From assembly GCA_035048815.1 (NCBI GenBank), contig JAUCBN010000020.1, forward strand, positions 3,665,501 through 3,729,500: DNA of 64,000 bases, given 5' to 3'. This DNA is from Abelmoschus esculentus (taxonomy: Eukaryota > Streptophyta > Magnoliopsida > Malvales > Malvaceae). Position numbers and translations under genes: made by a program. Positions 32,747 to 42,503 of this stretch are shown here, piece after piece. The notes under the pieces were generated by a model. The model was not told where the DNA came from, searched no databases, and saw only the letters and a list, made by a program, of their open reading frames with translations. The number at the start of each line of letters is the position of its first letter. Position 1 is the first letter of the stretch.

Positions 32747-34183
32747 CTATAAATCAGTGAATTTCATGGGTTCTAGGAATTCCAAATCAGCCTCAGGTCT
32801 CAAGAAGTTCATAGTGTAATCTAAATCAAAGCCTGTCTCATCATCTTGGTTGAAGGCTGAGCCATTCTCACCTCTTTGAATGTAGCTTGTAGAAGAAGAA
32901 TCGACTCGATAGGAATTATAATCTTTTTCTTTCTTAATTAAGGCGAAAGGATTCGCATTGGATATGGCTTCGGCTGACAAAGCTTGCGTACACTCCAATG
33001 CGTTCTTGATGCTGTTAAGGCCATCACCAGCAGATGATGGAGTATTAAGTTGTTGATGGCAGCTCATATCTGGTGGCTCATCATATAAATTATACGAACT
33101 GTTGTAGTTATAAAAATCATTAAATCCCTCGGGTTTAACCTCCACTTCTGCTTTCATTTCACTTGAAGGCAGGCAATAAATATCTGAACCTGTATGCTCA
33201 GTTTTCAAGTTATCATCTTCACCAAAGAAACAATTATAACCAGTATTGGTTTCAATACTTACTGGCATCTCAAATTTAACATCATTCCAAGGCTCCAACT
33301 CGGAAATCGAAATTCCGGCATCTTGGCTTTCATTGTCTAGGTAATTATAGCTAGAATTGAAGCCATTTGGTGTTGGCTCTAGTTCTGATTCTGTTTCATT
33401 TTTCTTCAAGTTTGTCTGCATATTATAATCTTCGGAATCCATACAACTGACACTTAACTGGGATTTCCCGTCCTTAAGCTCATTGTACAAGTAATGATTT
33501 GTATCCTTGATGCCATTAGAGTTGTGGGATCTCATAACTTCATCCTTTAATGTCTCAACTTCAATTCCACTCACTTTACTTGAACTGCAACCTGTTCCTC
33601 TGGCTATGGCTGCTGTTTCAGTGTACTCTGATTCCTTTTTAGCTCTTTCATCATCCAAATCAGATGTCGAACTAGACTCGATTGAACATATCTCAATAGT
33701 GGATGAAGCAGACGCTTTGTTGCTGGAATTATCCACTGATTCCTTGGAATTCTCATCGGGGAAGTTGAGGCGAGCATAAGGACCATACATAGCCTTTGCT
33801 GCCTTGTCATAAGCAAGAGCTGCATCAATGGCATTAGAGAACGTTCCAAGCCAAAGCCTGTTGTTGCTTGCTTTACTCGCCACCAGACGACAACCGTTGA
33901 TGGGTTGTCGGATTTCGGCTACCCACTTCCCCCATATCCTTTGCCTTACACCTCTATACTTGCATCCGGAATTCTCAGGCCCTCCTTTCCCTCTCATACA
34001 CCCTTTTTTAGAACCTTTGGCAGGAACCTTGGAAACCCTTTCGAGACCATCATCTTCTTCACAGAATCGAACTTGGTTGTTGTTGTTGTAGCTTCTCCAC
34101 TTCTCAATGATGTCCTCTACTGATTCACGCCCATTCCTTCTTGCCCTTGGCTTCTTATTCCTAGCTCTAGGCCTATCCGCCAT
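32747..34183 (-). CDS. DREB2-like AP2/ERF transcription factor
   Basis: 478 codons, one exon, ATG at 34183. The start has the DREB2 layout: a basic NKKPRARRNGRE nuclear signal, then VEDIIEKWRSYNN. The AP2/ERF domain is at residues 75-142, CKYRGVRQRIWGKWVAEIRQ to AAKAMYGPYARLNFP, with the DNA-contacting RGVRQR and W residues. It has a valine and other A-2 group marks. The loop before RLWLGTF carries about eight extra residues (INGCRLVASKASNN) relative to the common form. The rest is serine- and acid-rich, with a C-terminal end resembling an activation domain (YTMNFLRPEADLEFLEPMKF). DREB2 factors bind DRE (CCGAC) sites in drought, salt and heat responses. Confidence 0.88.
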   Translation of the reverse strand: MADRPRARNKKPRARRNGRESVEDIIEKWRSYNNNNQVRFCEEDDGLERVSKVPAKGSKKGCMRGKGGPENSGCKYRGVRQRIWGKWVAEIRQPINGCRLVASKASNNRLWLGTFSNAIDAALAYDKAAKAMYGPYARLNFPDENSKESVDNSSNKASASSTIEICSIESSSTSDLDDERAKKESEYTETAAIARGTGCSSSKVSGIEVETLKDEVMRSHNSNGIKDTNHYLYNELKDGKSQLSVSCMDSEDYNMQTNLKKNETESELEPTPNGFNSSYNYLDNESQDAGISISELEPWNDVKFEMPVSIETNTGYNCFFGEDDNLKTEHTGSDIYCLPSSEMKAEVEVKPEGFNDFYNYNSSYNLYDEPPDMSCHQQLNTPSSAGDGLNSIKNALECTQALSAEAISNANPFALIKKEKDYNSYRVDSSSTSYIQRGENGSAFNQDDETGFDLDYTMNFLRPEADLEFLEPMKFTDL

Positions 34184-34307
34184 TTGTTTTAACTTTGTCT
34201 TGGGTCATGAAACGGAGATGTTGACGTTGTAATATATTTTTTGTGAAGATTTCTTGGCAACGAAGGAAAAATCATTTGTTTTTTCTGTGTTTTTGGATAA
34301 AGAGGGG

Positions 34308-34314
34308 ACGTGGC
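34308..34314 (-). promoter_or_regulatory. ABRE-like element before the DREB2-like gene
   Basis: ACGTGGC on the + strand, 125 bp upstream of the ATG. This is the ABA-response core bound by bZIP AREB/ABF factors. It may lie in the leader rather than the promoter. Confidence 0.3.
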
Positions 34315-34455
34315 ATGTCCTGTGTGGAATGAAAGATAGGGAATATAAGTCGTGGCTAAACACCAGCCAACGTAGTTGAGTTCCCACCTCCCATCGTTAT
34401 CTTGGCGTGGAAGACTTGTGTTTGAATTTTGATAACCATTTCTCAGCGTGCACAT

Positions 34456-34905
34456 TGCGGCGGTGGCGGCGGCTACTTTATAATATAATATTACGTTCTT
34501 TGATTTGATCCGGTGGGCGGCTAGTGCCTGGAAACTTCATCTTTTCCTTTCCTGGAAGGTAAAGTGTTGCCTGTTGTGAATCCAAATGCAGTTCTACAAT
34601 ATTCTCAACACTACAACCTTATCATCCCCAGGATGTTCTGCTATTTTAATCTCCTATATTGATTTTTCTGCCCAACAATTGATCTAGAACAATATATGTT
34701 TAACAAATAGATAGTAATTAAGCTCAGCTGTTCAAGAACAGATAGTAATTAAGAATAAAAGAATATTTTTAACACATGGCAACAAGAATGAAAGAATATT
34801 TATGTTTAACTAAGTAATACCCTCCTCTCTTTTCTTCTCCTATAACAATTTCATATTTAAATTATGTATCTGCACCCCAAAATGCTGTAAACGAACAGAG
34901 AAACT
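34456..34905. other. Intergenic: DREB2-like 5' and receptor kinase 3' flanks
   Basis: No gene is seen. The sequence is AT-rich, with AATAAA-like words suited to polyadenylation on the minus strand. Confidence 0.3.
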
Positions 34906-37431
34906 CTATTGGCTTGTTGCTGTAGCATTAGCACCACCGTCATCACCTTGACCACTACCAGCAGCTGCCGCCACCTCTGGCTTAATTTCTTCCAATTGCT
35001 GCAGAACCTGTTGAGCTTCGGGACGTGCTGCAGGTGAGGGATCAACACAATGAAGAGCCAGTTTCAATGTGTTAAGCAACTCATCATTTATGGTTGGTGT
35101 ATCTCTCATGAGCTCCAAATCAAAGACTTCGTTAGTCCATTCCTCTTTAACTATCGATGCCACCCACTGCGGCAAGTCCATGCCATTCATCGGCTCACCC
35201 GGGGATTTCCCTGTGAGAAGTTCCAGTATGATCACTCCCAGGCTGTACACATCGGTCTTGGTGCTGGCATTCTTTAGCTTCAATAGTTCAGGGGCTCTGT
35301 ACCCGAGTGTTCCTGCCGTGGCAATCACGTTTGTGCTGGCAGCTGCAGTCATTAGTCGAGAAAGTCCGAAATCTGCAATGTGGCCGTTGTTTTGCTCGTC
35401 GAGTAGTATGTTGCTTGATGTGAGGTTTCCATGAATCATATTTTCTACTGTATGTAGGTAGTTCAATCCTCTTGTAACACCAATTGCAATTTTCATCCTC
35501 GTCAGCCAATCGATGACGATTTCCGGCCCTCGAGCTGTGGAAAAAATCCGACATTGTTAGTCTTGGTAAAAGACATGTGTAGTGCATTATGCATATAATA
35601 ATCTTCAAGACAGTTGAATCTACTTACCATGGAGGAAAGATGCAAGACTCCCTTTAGTCATGTAATCAAATACAAGAAGCTTCTCTCCCTTGGGTCCCAA
35701 GTAATAAGCCCTGAGAGCAAGGAGGTTCGGATGTCGGATCTTTCCAAGCGCCGCAGCCTCAGTCTCGAACTCCCGCAGTCCCTTTGTAGTCTTCTCCCTC
35801 AATCTCTTCACAGAAACTTGATTTCCATCTTCTAAAGTTGCCTTATACGCCGTACCGTAAGTGCTCTTCCCCATAATCTCAGCAGTGGCACACAAAAGAT
35901 CATCAGCTGTAAACACAAATGGACCATCAAAGTGGACTAATTTCCCACCCATTTCGCCACCCGCTTCGACCTCAGTTCCAGCTGCCAGAACCCCCTTCTC
36001 AGTTTTCCCTATGGTATCCCCCATTTTACCACTCTTTTGCTTCAAACTGGTCTTTTTCTTCAATAAGCAGCAGAGTAAGATTAAGCATAATATCAATAGA
36101 AGTGCTAGAAGGCCACCCACTGCTATGAGGATGATGTCTTTGATACTAAGTTTCCTGTGACGACGATGATGCTTCGGTGCCTCTGCCGGTGCCGGCGGGA
36201 GGGTTAATGGGGCAGGAGAAGGACATGTTGTCGATGAGCTATAACCACATAGCTCAAGATTACCCACAAAAGAGCTTGAATTGAATTTTTTGGCTAGGAG
36301 AGATGGGACAGCACCGGAAAGATTGTTGTAAGAAACATTGAAATCACTAAGATTTGTTAAGCCGGCAAGCGAATCCGGTATCTCACCGGAAAACTTATTC
36401 CCTGATAAATCTAATTGGTTGATGCCAGATATGTTGGCAATAGTTGATGGGATCCTGCCACTTAATCTATTATCTCCAAGGTTCAAAGAAACAAGAGAGG
36501 ACAGATTGGAAAAACTAAAAGGAAAGCTCCCATTGATGGAATTATTTGATAAATCTAGTAACTGCAGCTTTGATAGTGTCCCTATTTCATCAGGAATGGT
36601 CCCTGAAATATGGTTATGACTCAAAGAAATCTGTTGTAATAAACTCAACTTGCTCAAGGAAACTGGAATTGTTCCAGTCAGGAAATTATAATCAAGGGAC
36701 AAGACCTGAAGTTGGTAAGAATTGTTTCCTGTTCCAACCCAAGTATCAGGAACAGAACCAGAAAGATTGTTATGTTGCAAAGCAAGAATGGTGAGTGAAG
36801 GCAAACGAGTGAGACCAACCGGGATGGAACCAAACAAAGAATTGTAGCTCAAATTAAGTCTAAACAACCTACTTGAGTTGGCAAGACTAGGAGGAATATT
36901 ACCATTGATTGAGTTGTTGCTAACATCAAGAGTTTGAAGAGAGTGACAGTTACCGATTGAAGGAGGGATCGAGCCCGAAAGCCGGTTGTTGAAGAGATAA
37001 ACCCCTCGGAGATACTGCAGAAAACCGAGAGACCGAGGTAGTGGACCCCCGAGATCATTGTCATGGAGGCTAAGCTTTTTCAGAGCTCGAAGCTGACCGA
37101 TTGATTCTGAAATGTGACCGCCTAGGCCCCTCCAAGGAAGCTGGATAGAGATGACTTGTCCCTTAACACACTTGATTCCTGCCCATGTACCCGAGCAAGC
37201 TCCATATCCTGTATCGTTCCATGTGCGTAGGAAGCCTTTCGAGTCAACCAGTTCGTGTTGGATGGCTCTCAGAGCTAGATAGTCATCTCGGGTTACAATG
37301 ACACCATCCCATTGGTGCTGGGATGAGGCTAAAACATGGCGATGGGACAAAAAGGGTAGCAGAAACATGAACAAGTAGAGCAAGAGACAGGAAGTACGTT
37401 TATGGACAAGATGAGAAGAAGCGTTTTCCAT
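34906..37431 (-). CDS. LRR receptor-like kinase, IMK2-like pseudokinase
   Basis: Two exons: 37431-35628 and 35534-34906. The 810-residue product is joined in phase (CATG|CTCGAGGG gives HARG). The chosen start, MENASSHLVHKRTSC, is followed by a signal peptide; an upstream in-frame codon at 37548 lacks support. Order: signal, LRRNT (ACSGTWAGIKC), about 11 LRRs, a proline-rich stretch, transmembrane segment (IILIAVGGLLALLLILCLIL) and kinase domain. The ATP lysine is present (VSVKRL) and DFG is present (ADFGLSRL), but the catalytic loop reads HGN in place of HRD. It is probably inactive, as in the IMK2 family, a plasma-membrane protein linked to meristems. The tail is alanine- and glycine-rich. 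Confidence 0.9.
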
Positions 37432-37697
37432 GAAAATGTTCCTTTTTTTTTCCTTGCAGAACAGATAGATGATAGAAGCAGCAGAGGGAAGAAGACTGGG
37501 AATACGAGAGAAATAGAAGTAATCTGGTATTGTAGGGTGGACAAACAAAGGCAGTGTAATAAGAATGGATGTGGGACTGGGTCTTCTTGTTTCATCAGAT
37601 CGGATGGGATAAAAAATGTAATAACGGCTAGTTTTACATATAAAACCGTTGGGATCGGGAAGTAAACATCGCGTCTCTTTTTCCCCTTTGTTTTCAA

Positions 37698-38458
37698 TTC
37701 AAGGATAAAAATCCAACGGTTCTGATGGAGTAGCTAAACGGCTATATTTCATGGGATGGTCAAGGTTGGGACCACCACACTCATGCAGGAGTAAAAGAAA
37801 ATATATTCATAAATAAGTTTGGGTAAATTTTAAAGTTTAGGGTTCAATAATTTTAATAGTAAGATTTAAAATTTAAAGTATCATAAGAATTTTAATAATT
37901 AAATTTTAGATTTTATAATTTCAATACGAAGGTGTAAAAGTTTTTTTTTAAGTATTGTAAGAATTTTTTATGCATCAATCAAAATATAATCTTATATATA
38001 ATTTTTATATAAAAATCATATAAAATAAATTACACGTCATACGCATCATAATATTTTCTATTTTTTAATAAAACTATTAATTAAAAATACAACACGACTG
38101 GTATTATAGATTATTATGACCGTAGAGACTGGGAAAAAGATCAAAAGAAATTAATATTTAATTTATCACAATGATATTAGTTAGATTTTATATATTTTTT
38201 TTATTAAAAATGTATCGAATGGTTCACAGTCAGTTGGTCAAGTGTTACTTTTGCTATACCCTAATTAAACCTACAAAATTGGTTTGCTTAAAGATATTAG
38301 ATATTTTAACTAAAAAGAAATCTTACATTGATAAAAAAAATAACAATGTTGTACTCTAGTTATATAGTTAATGTCAATAAACTTTTTTTTGTTATTCATA
38401 GAACCGAATGTCATAGTTGATTCTTAATAGTTTAATTTTTTATTTTTTTTATTTGAGT
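37698..38458. other. AT-rich intergenic
   Basis: Upstream region of the receptor kinase, then low-complexity A/T DNA. No gene is seen. Confidence 0.4.
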
Positions 38459-38615
38459 TATTTAGCCTCAGTGATTAAAAGAATAATTATTGTTCCTAGA
38501 GGTATATGTTCGACACCGATAATACCAACAAAGTAATTGAGTGATCAATGTTCAATGGTTGAAAGTATATTCTAAAGTACATACTATTATAATCACTATT
38601 AACTGATTAAAAAAT
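38459..38615 (+). repeat. Possible decayed tRNA-derived SINE
   Basis: TAGCCTCAGTGATTAAAAG resembles a tRNA A box, and about 45 bp on ATATGTTCGACACCG resembles a B box. The following stretch, up to an A-rich end near 38612, is shared with 46643-46725. Both boxes have mismatches, so this is weak. Confidence 0.3.
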
Positions 38616-38988
38616 ATATATAAAATGGGTTCTTAATATATATATTTTTTTATCTTTTAGTAAAAAAGTTTTATTTAAAAATTTAAGTGAAAATCACCAT
38701 GCATAACGAGTTCTAATTATGCTAATCATCTATTAACTATTTAATTAAGTGAAAACATGAAGGAAATAAATTGAAAATATAATTTTTTATTCAAACACAT
38801 TATACATACATGACAAGTTTATTTGTAAAGATGCTAATCTGAAAAATATAAATTTTGGGGGTGCCATTCTAGTAAAATTAAAATGTGAGGGGTGCTATTT
38901 TGGAGTTTCACCCCTGCTTCTCTCATTCTCAAAATTTTTCAAACTCTCTCTAAGAAACCTATTCCAGTCCACCACGGACAAATATGAT

Positions 38989-39338
38989 ACGGGTGATAAT
39001 GAGCTTGACTAGTTCATGAGTTACTTGGGTTTGGCTCAGTTAAAATTCGGCTCGAGTGAGTTCGATTCGAATTCAGGTTCGGCTTGAGACCTTAACGAGC
39101 CGATTCAAGCTCGGCTCGAAAAGCTCGTGAACAGGCTCAGAATAATTATATTATATATATGCTACGTATACACTAAAAATAACATCTTTAGCATAAAAAA
39201 TAATAAAATAAAATATGAGAAATTTACTAAAAATAAATTAACTAAAATAAATTAGGTACTTTTTTCATTTTGAGCCAAGCCGAGCCTGACGATCCCCAGT
39301 CTAAAATTCCGAACTCACCGACTCGGCTATCACCCCTA
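38989..39338. mobile_element. hAT-like non-autonomous element
   Basis: Left end GGGTGATAATGAG and right end CTCGGCTATCACCCCT are inverted repeats. The flanks AATATGAT and AATGATAC could be a mutated 8-bp target duplication. The interior has GGCTCGAG, TTCGGCTC and GAGCCGA words. No transposase is present. Confidence 0.5.
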
Positions 39339-40583
39339 ATGATACCATCTGAGGACATCCATGAATTGAATTGTTCAATCCAAACCACAAATTCAGAATT
39401 GAAACTCAGAGCCAATTCTGGTGTTCCGGCATCAAGAATACAGTCATTATTCAACAAACCAACGGGGTCTATGAATATGAACATGAACAAACGGCAACAT
39501 CGATGATATACTTGCGTAGAACCGAGCTACGAAGACTCGAACATTCTAATTGCAGATAGATCAGAACCCTCAAATATTAAGAAAAAAAACAGTACAAATC
39601 GATTCAAACCACTTGTTTATCCCATTCCACAAGAGTTGCAACTTAAGCATGATCTGCAACAAACCATGACAACCGAGAGTGCAACTCTGCTTTGTATCTT
39701 CAAATGAATTGGACCCAATTCATTCAGTTTAACAGAGAAGATTAACATACCTTTGACAAATGATAAGCATTCGCTACGACAGAGAACAAATCTGTTAAGT
39801 ATTTCAATTACCAGAATCAAACAAACAGCACTAAACTTCCTATTAAAGTCATCTAACAAAGAAGATCAGTAAATGATCTGTGCTACAACAAGAAAAGCAG
39901 AACTAAACTTCAAACCTAGTTACATCCAGTTCCTCTAATCTACATTGTTCAGCACTATTGCAAATTTCTGCCTGCAGCGTATTATATTAGCAACCTCAAC
40001 AGTTGCAACAAACTAAGAGCGGTATGACCCGTTGGAAGATCGATCAATCATATGAACGGAAAATAAGTACAAGCACCATAAGAGGAGCATGAAAAGGAAA
40101 CTAAGTTTGCAGTATTGAACATATCAAGCACTATACCAATTTACATTCAAAGATTAAAGATTAAGCATTGCATTGATCCATTAAGATGATATAACATCTT
40201 GCACTGAAAGTTACATCAAGGAAGATGAGCAATAATCAAGCTTTAGCACAGATCTGATGCAAAGAATTCTGGGAAAGTTTTTGAAGAATCTTAAACAAAC
40301 AAAAACAATATAATTTCTGATGCCAATATAATGGAATTACAATGTCTTATCATGGAATCTCAAAGGATTCAACCAGTATAAAGTGATCTAATAAACCAGA
40401 TCCATATACATTTCACCGATTTTAATACAAAAGTTAGTCAGGAAATGGAGGGGAAAAGAAACAAAATTGGGTAAATTTATTGTCTACCAGGGGAAAATAT
40501 AAAAAATTGATTCAATCAGAAATGAAGAGATATTGTATTACCCTCGCGAACGAGATTCAGAAAGATCCATCCATGGATAAGGT
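39339..40583. other. Intergenic with likely PRA1 3' untranslated region
   Basis: Plain sequence. The open frames at 39270-39506 and 39617-39859 have no recognisable motif. The right part of this stretch is probably the 3' untranslated region of the minus-strand PRA1 gene. Confidence 0.3.
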
Positions 40584-41246
40584 TCAGAGGCGAGTGGCAA
40601 CGCCAGGGGTAGCAGCAGCGGCAGCGGCAGCGGCGGCATTGGATGCAGCACCACCGAGGAATGACAAGAAACCGGGGGAGGCTGGTTCTTGCTCGTCCAA
40701 GAAGAGATCTTCAGGGACCCTGAAAGCACCGTGAGCGCAGACGAGACCGATACCAACCATAATAGCGGAGATGAGAAGAGATCCAACGGAGGTGAGGAAG
40801 ATAACGAAAACGCTAAAGATGATGAGGCTTCCGAGTGTCTCGCGATCGGAGAACGTGCGGCCAAAGATGACGAGAGGCTGATCGACGGGGCGGAAGAGGT
40901 AGAGGAAGATCCACGAGAAGAGGAGGACGAGGAGTAGTAGTAGCGAAAAGGGATGGGAAAGAAGCGAGAAGGCGAGAATGCAACCGACGACGAAGAGGTA
41001 ATTGACCCGGAAGTAGGAGTAATTCTTTCGGAGACGGAGGGTGGCATCGGAGAAAGACTCGGGCTTGGTGAAGGCGGAACGGTCGGCTAGTTCAGCCCAT
41101 GGACGGCGCTGGGAGAGGCCATTACGGAGATAATCGTTAATGTGGTTGTAGAATGCGCGGAATACGGATGCTGCGACGACATCTGGTTGTGATTCTGCGG
41201 CTTGCACGGTGGATACGGGTAGGACGGCGGGAGCTGATGATGACAT
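40584..41246 (-). CDS. PRA1 family protein (Rab acceptor)
   Basis: 220 codons, single exon, ATG at 41244-41246. It has an alanine/valine-rich N-terminus, then RPWAELADRSAFTKPESFSDATLRLRKNY, the diagnostic PRA1 stretch. Two hydrophobic blocks follow (about residues 76-115 and 130-170), each able to form a double-spanning hairpin, then an acidic VPEDLFLDEQEP end. A run of alanines near the C-terminus comes from a GCX repeat (40600-40640). PRA1 proteins are four-pass membrane proteins of the ER/Golgi/endosome that bind prenylated Rab GTPases and help their membrane placement. The B-group layout fits best. Confidence 0.9.
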   Translation of the reverse strand: MSSSAPAVLPVSTVQAAESQPDVVAASVFRAFYNHINDYLRNGLSQRRPWAELADRSAFTKPESFSDATLRLRKNYSYFRVNYLFVVGCILAFSLLSHPFSLLLLLVLLFSWIFLYLFRPVDQPLVIFGRTFSDRETLGSLIIFSVFVIFLTSVGSLLISAIMVGIGLVCAHGAFRVPEDLFLDEQEPASPGFLSFLGGAASNAAAAAAAAATPGVATRL

Positions 41247-41410
41247 TGTGAATGTATGGTTTTTGAGATCGTTGAGAATGCTGCTTTGGAGGGTTGTGGA
41301 TACAATTTGATATTAGAGAGCAGAGACTCGATTTGTGGTTTGGCGGGGAGAAAATGGAGGGTGATGGATGGACAGGAAAGGGAAGGGAAGACAAAGACGT
41401 ACGTTTTCAA

Positions 41411-42503
41411 GATGATTCAATTGCTTTTTATTATTTATTTATTTTAAAACCAAATTTTAATTAGTGGGATTAAATTAATAGTTTCGAGTTTAAAGCAGTT
41501 TAATTTATCGATTATTATCTAATATATTGATTGTAATTTTTTTTTAGTTTTTATAAATGTCTTAGTTTTAATTGTAGATTTTTTTTTTAGTTTTTATAAA
41601 TGTCTTAATTTTAAGGTTTTAATTTTAATCGCAAGTTTTAAAGGGTTTAAAAATCAAGAATAATAGTTAAAATTTTAAGGATAGTAATTAAAATTTAATT
41701 TTCATAATCCATTCATTTTAGTTTCATTTTAAAATTTATGTTTAAAAATTAGAGATAATGAACAAAACTCAGCAATCAATTTATTTTATTTTATTTCCAA
41801 AACATTTTAAATAAAAATAATCTTTATATTTTCAAACTTTCAGTCATTTTTGGTTTATTTTTTTAAAATCATTTTTAAATTTCATAGTCGAACAGATTTT
41901 CTATACCCAAACAAATGGCATGTATTTCTTCTTTTTTTCAAAAAATAAAAATGGCTTATATTATTTTCAAAACAAAAATGGCTTTTATTTATTTTTGAAC
42001 AAATAGCATGTCTTCTCTAGACTCAAACATTAGATAGATGAGTTTCAAGTAATTACTGTCTTTTTATTTATACTTCATTCTCAGGGTTGGCCTTTGGGGG
42101 TCCACAGCTAGATCAAGATGAGAGATTGAACAAAATATACATATTTGCCTATTTCTCACAAACTAAGCTGTGAAGTTACAGGAAAAGGAGTGTAGAAGTA
42201 GAAGAAAGAGAGGATAAGATTGTAGAAGAAGAAGAAGGTTTATGATAGTAGTATTTCAGTCAAGAGAATAGTTTTCAAGACAGAGATCAGGAGTACTAGG
42301 AGTACTATCTTTTAGTAATTTACAGACGTGTAAAGGATAACAATAACAAAGTAAATCAGACCTCCTACTTTACTCTACTACCTCTCTTCCATTCCCCTTT
42401 TCAACAGATTGAACCAATAATTTCAAACTTAGGGTCATGATATTATTTCATTCCATGGACTCAAGTGAGAAACGACGACGTACCTGCTTCCACTCCTAGT
42501 TCC
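41411..42503. other. Intergenic
   Basis: AT-rich DNA with an imperfect duplication of TTTTTAGTTTTTATAAATGTCTTA (at about 41535 and 41590). The right part is likely kelch 3' untranslated region. No gene is seen. Confidence 0.4.

Noticed and set aside
35069..36160. Plus-strand frames over the receptor kinase
   Set aside because: Antisense shadows of the intact two-exon minus-strand gene.
40480..40937. Plus-strand frames with acidic and alanine-rich text
   Set aside because: Antisense shadow of the PRA1 gene; the alanine runs come from the GC-rich repeat.
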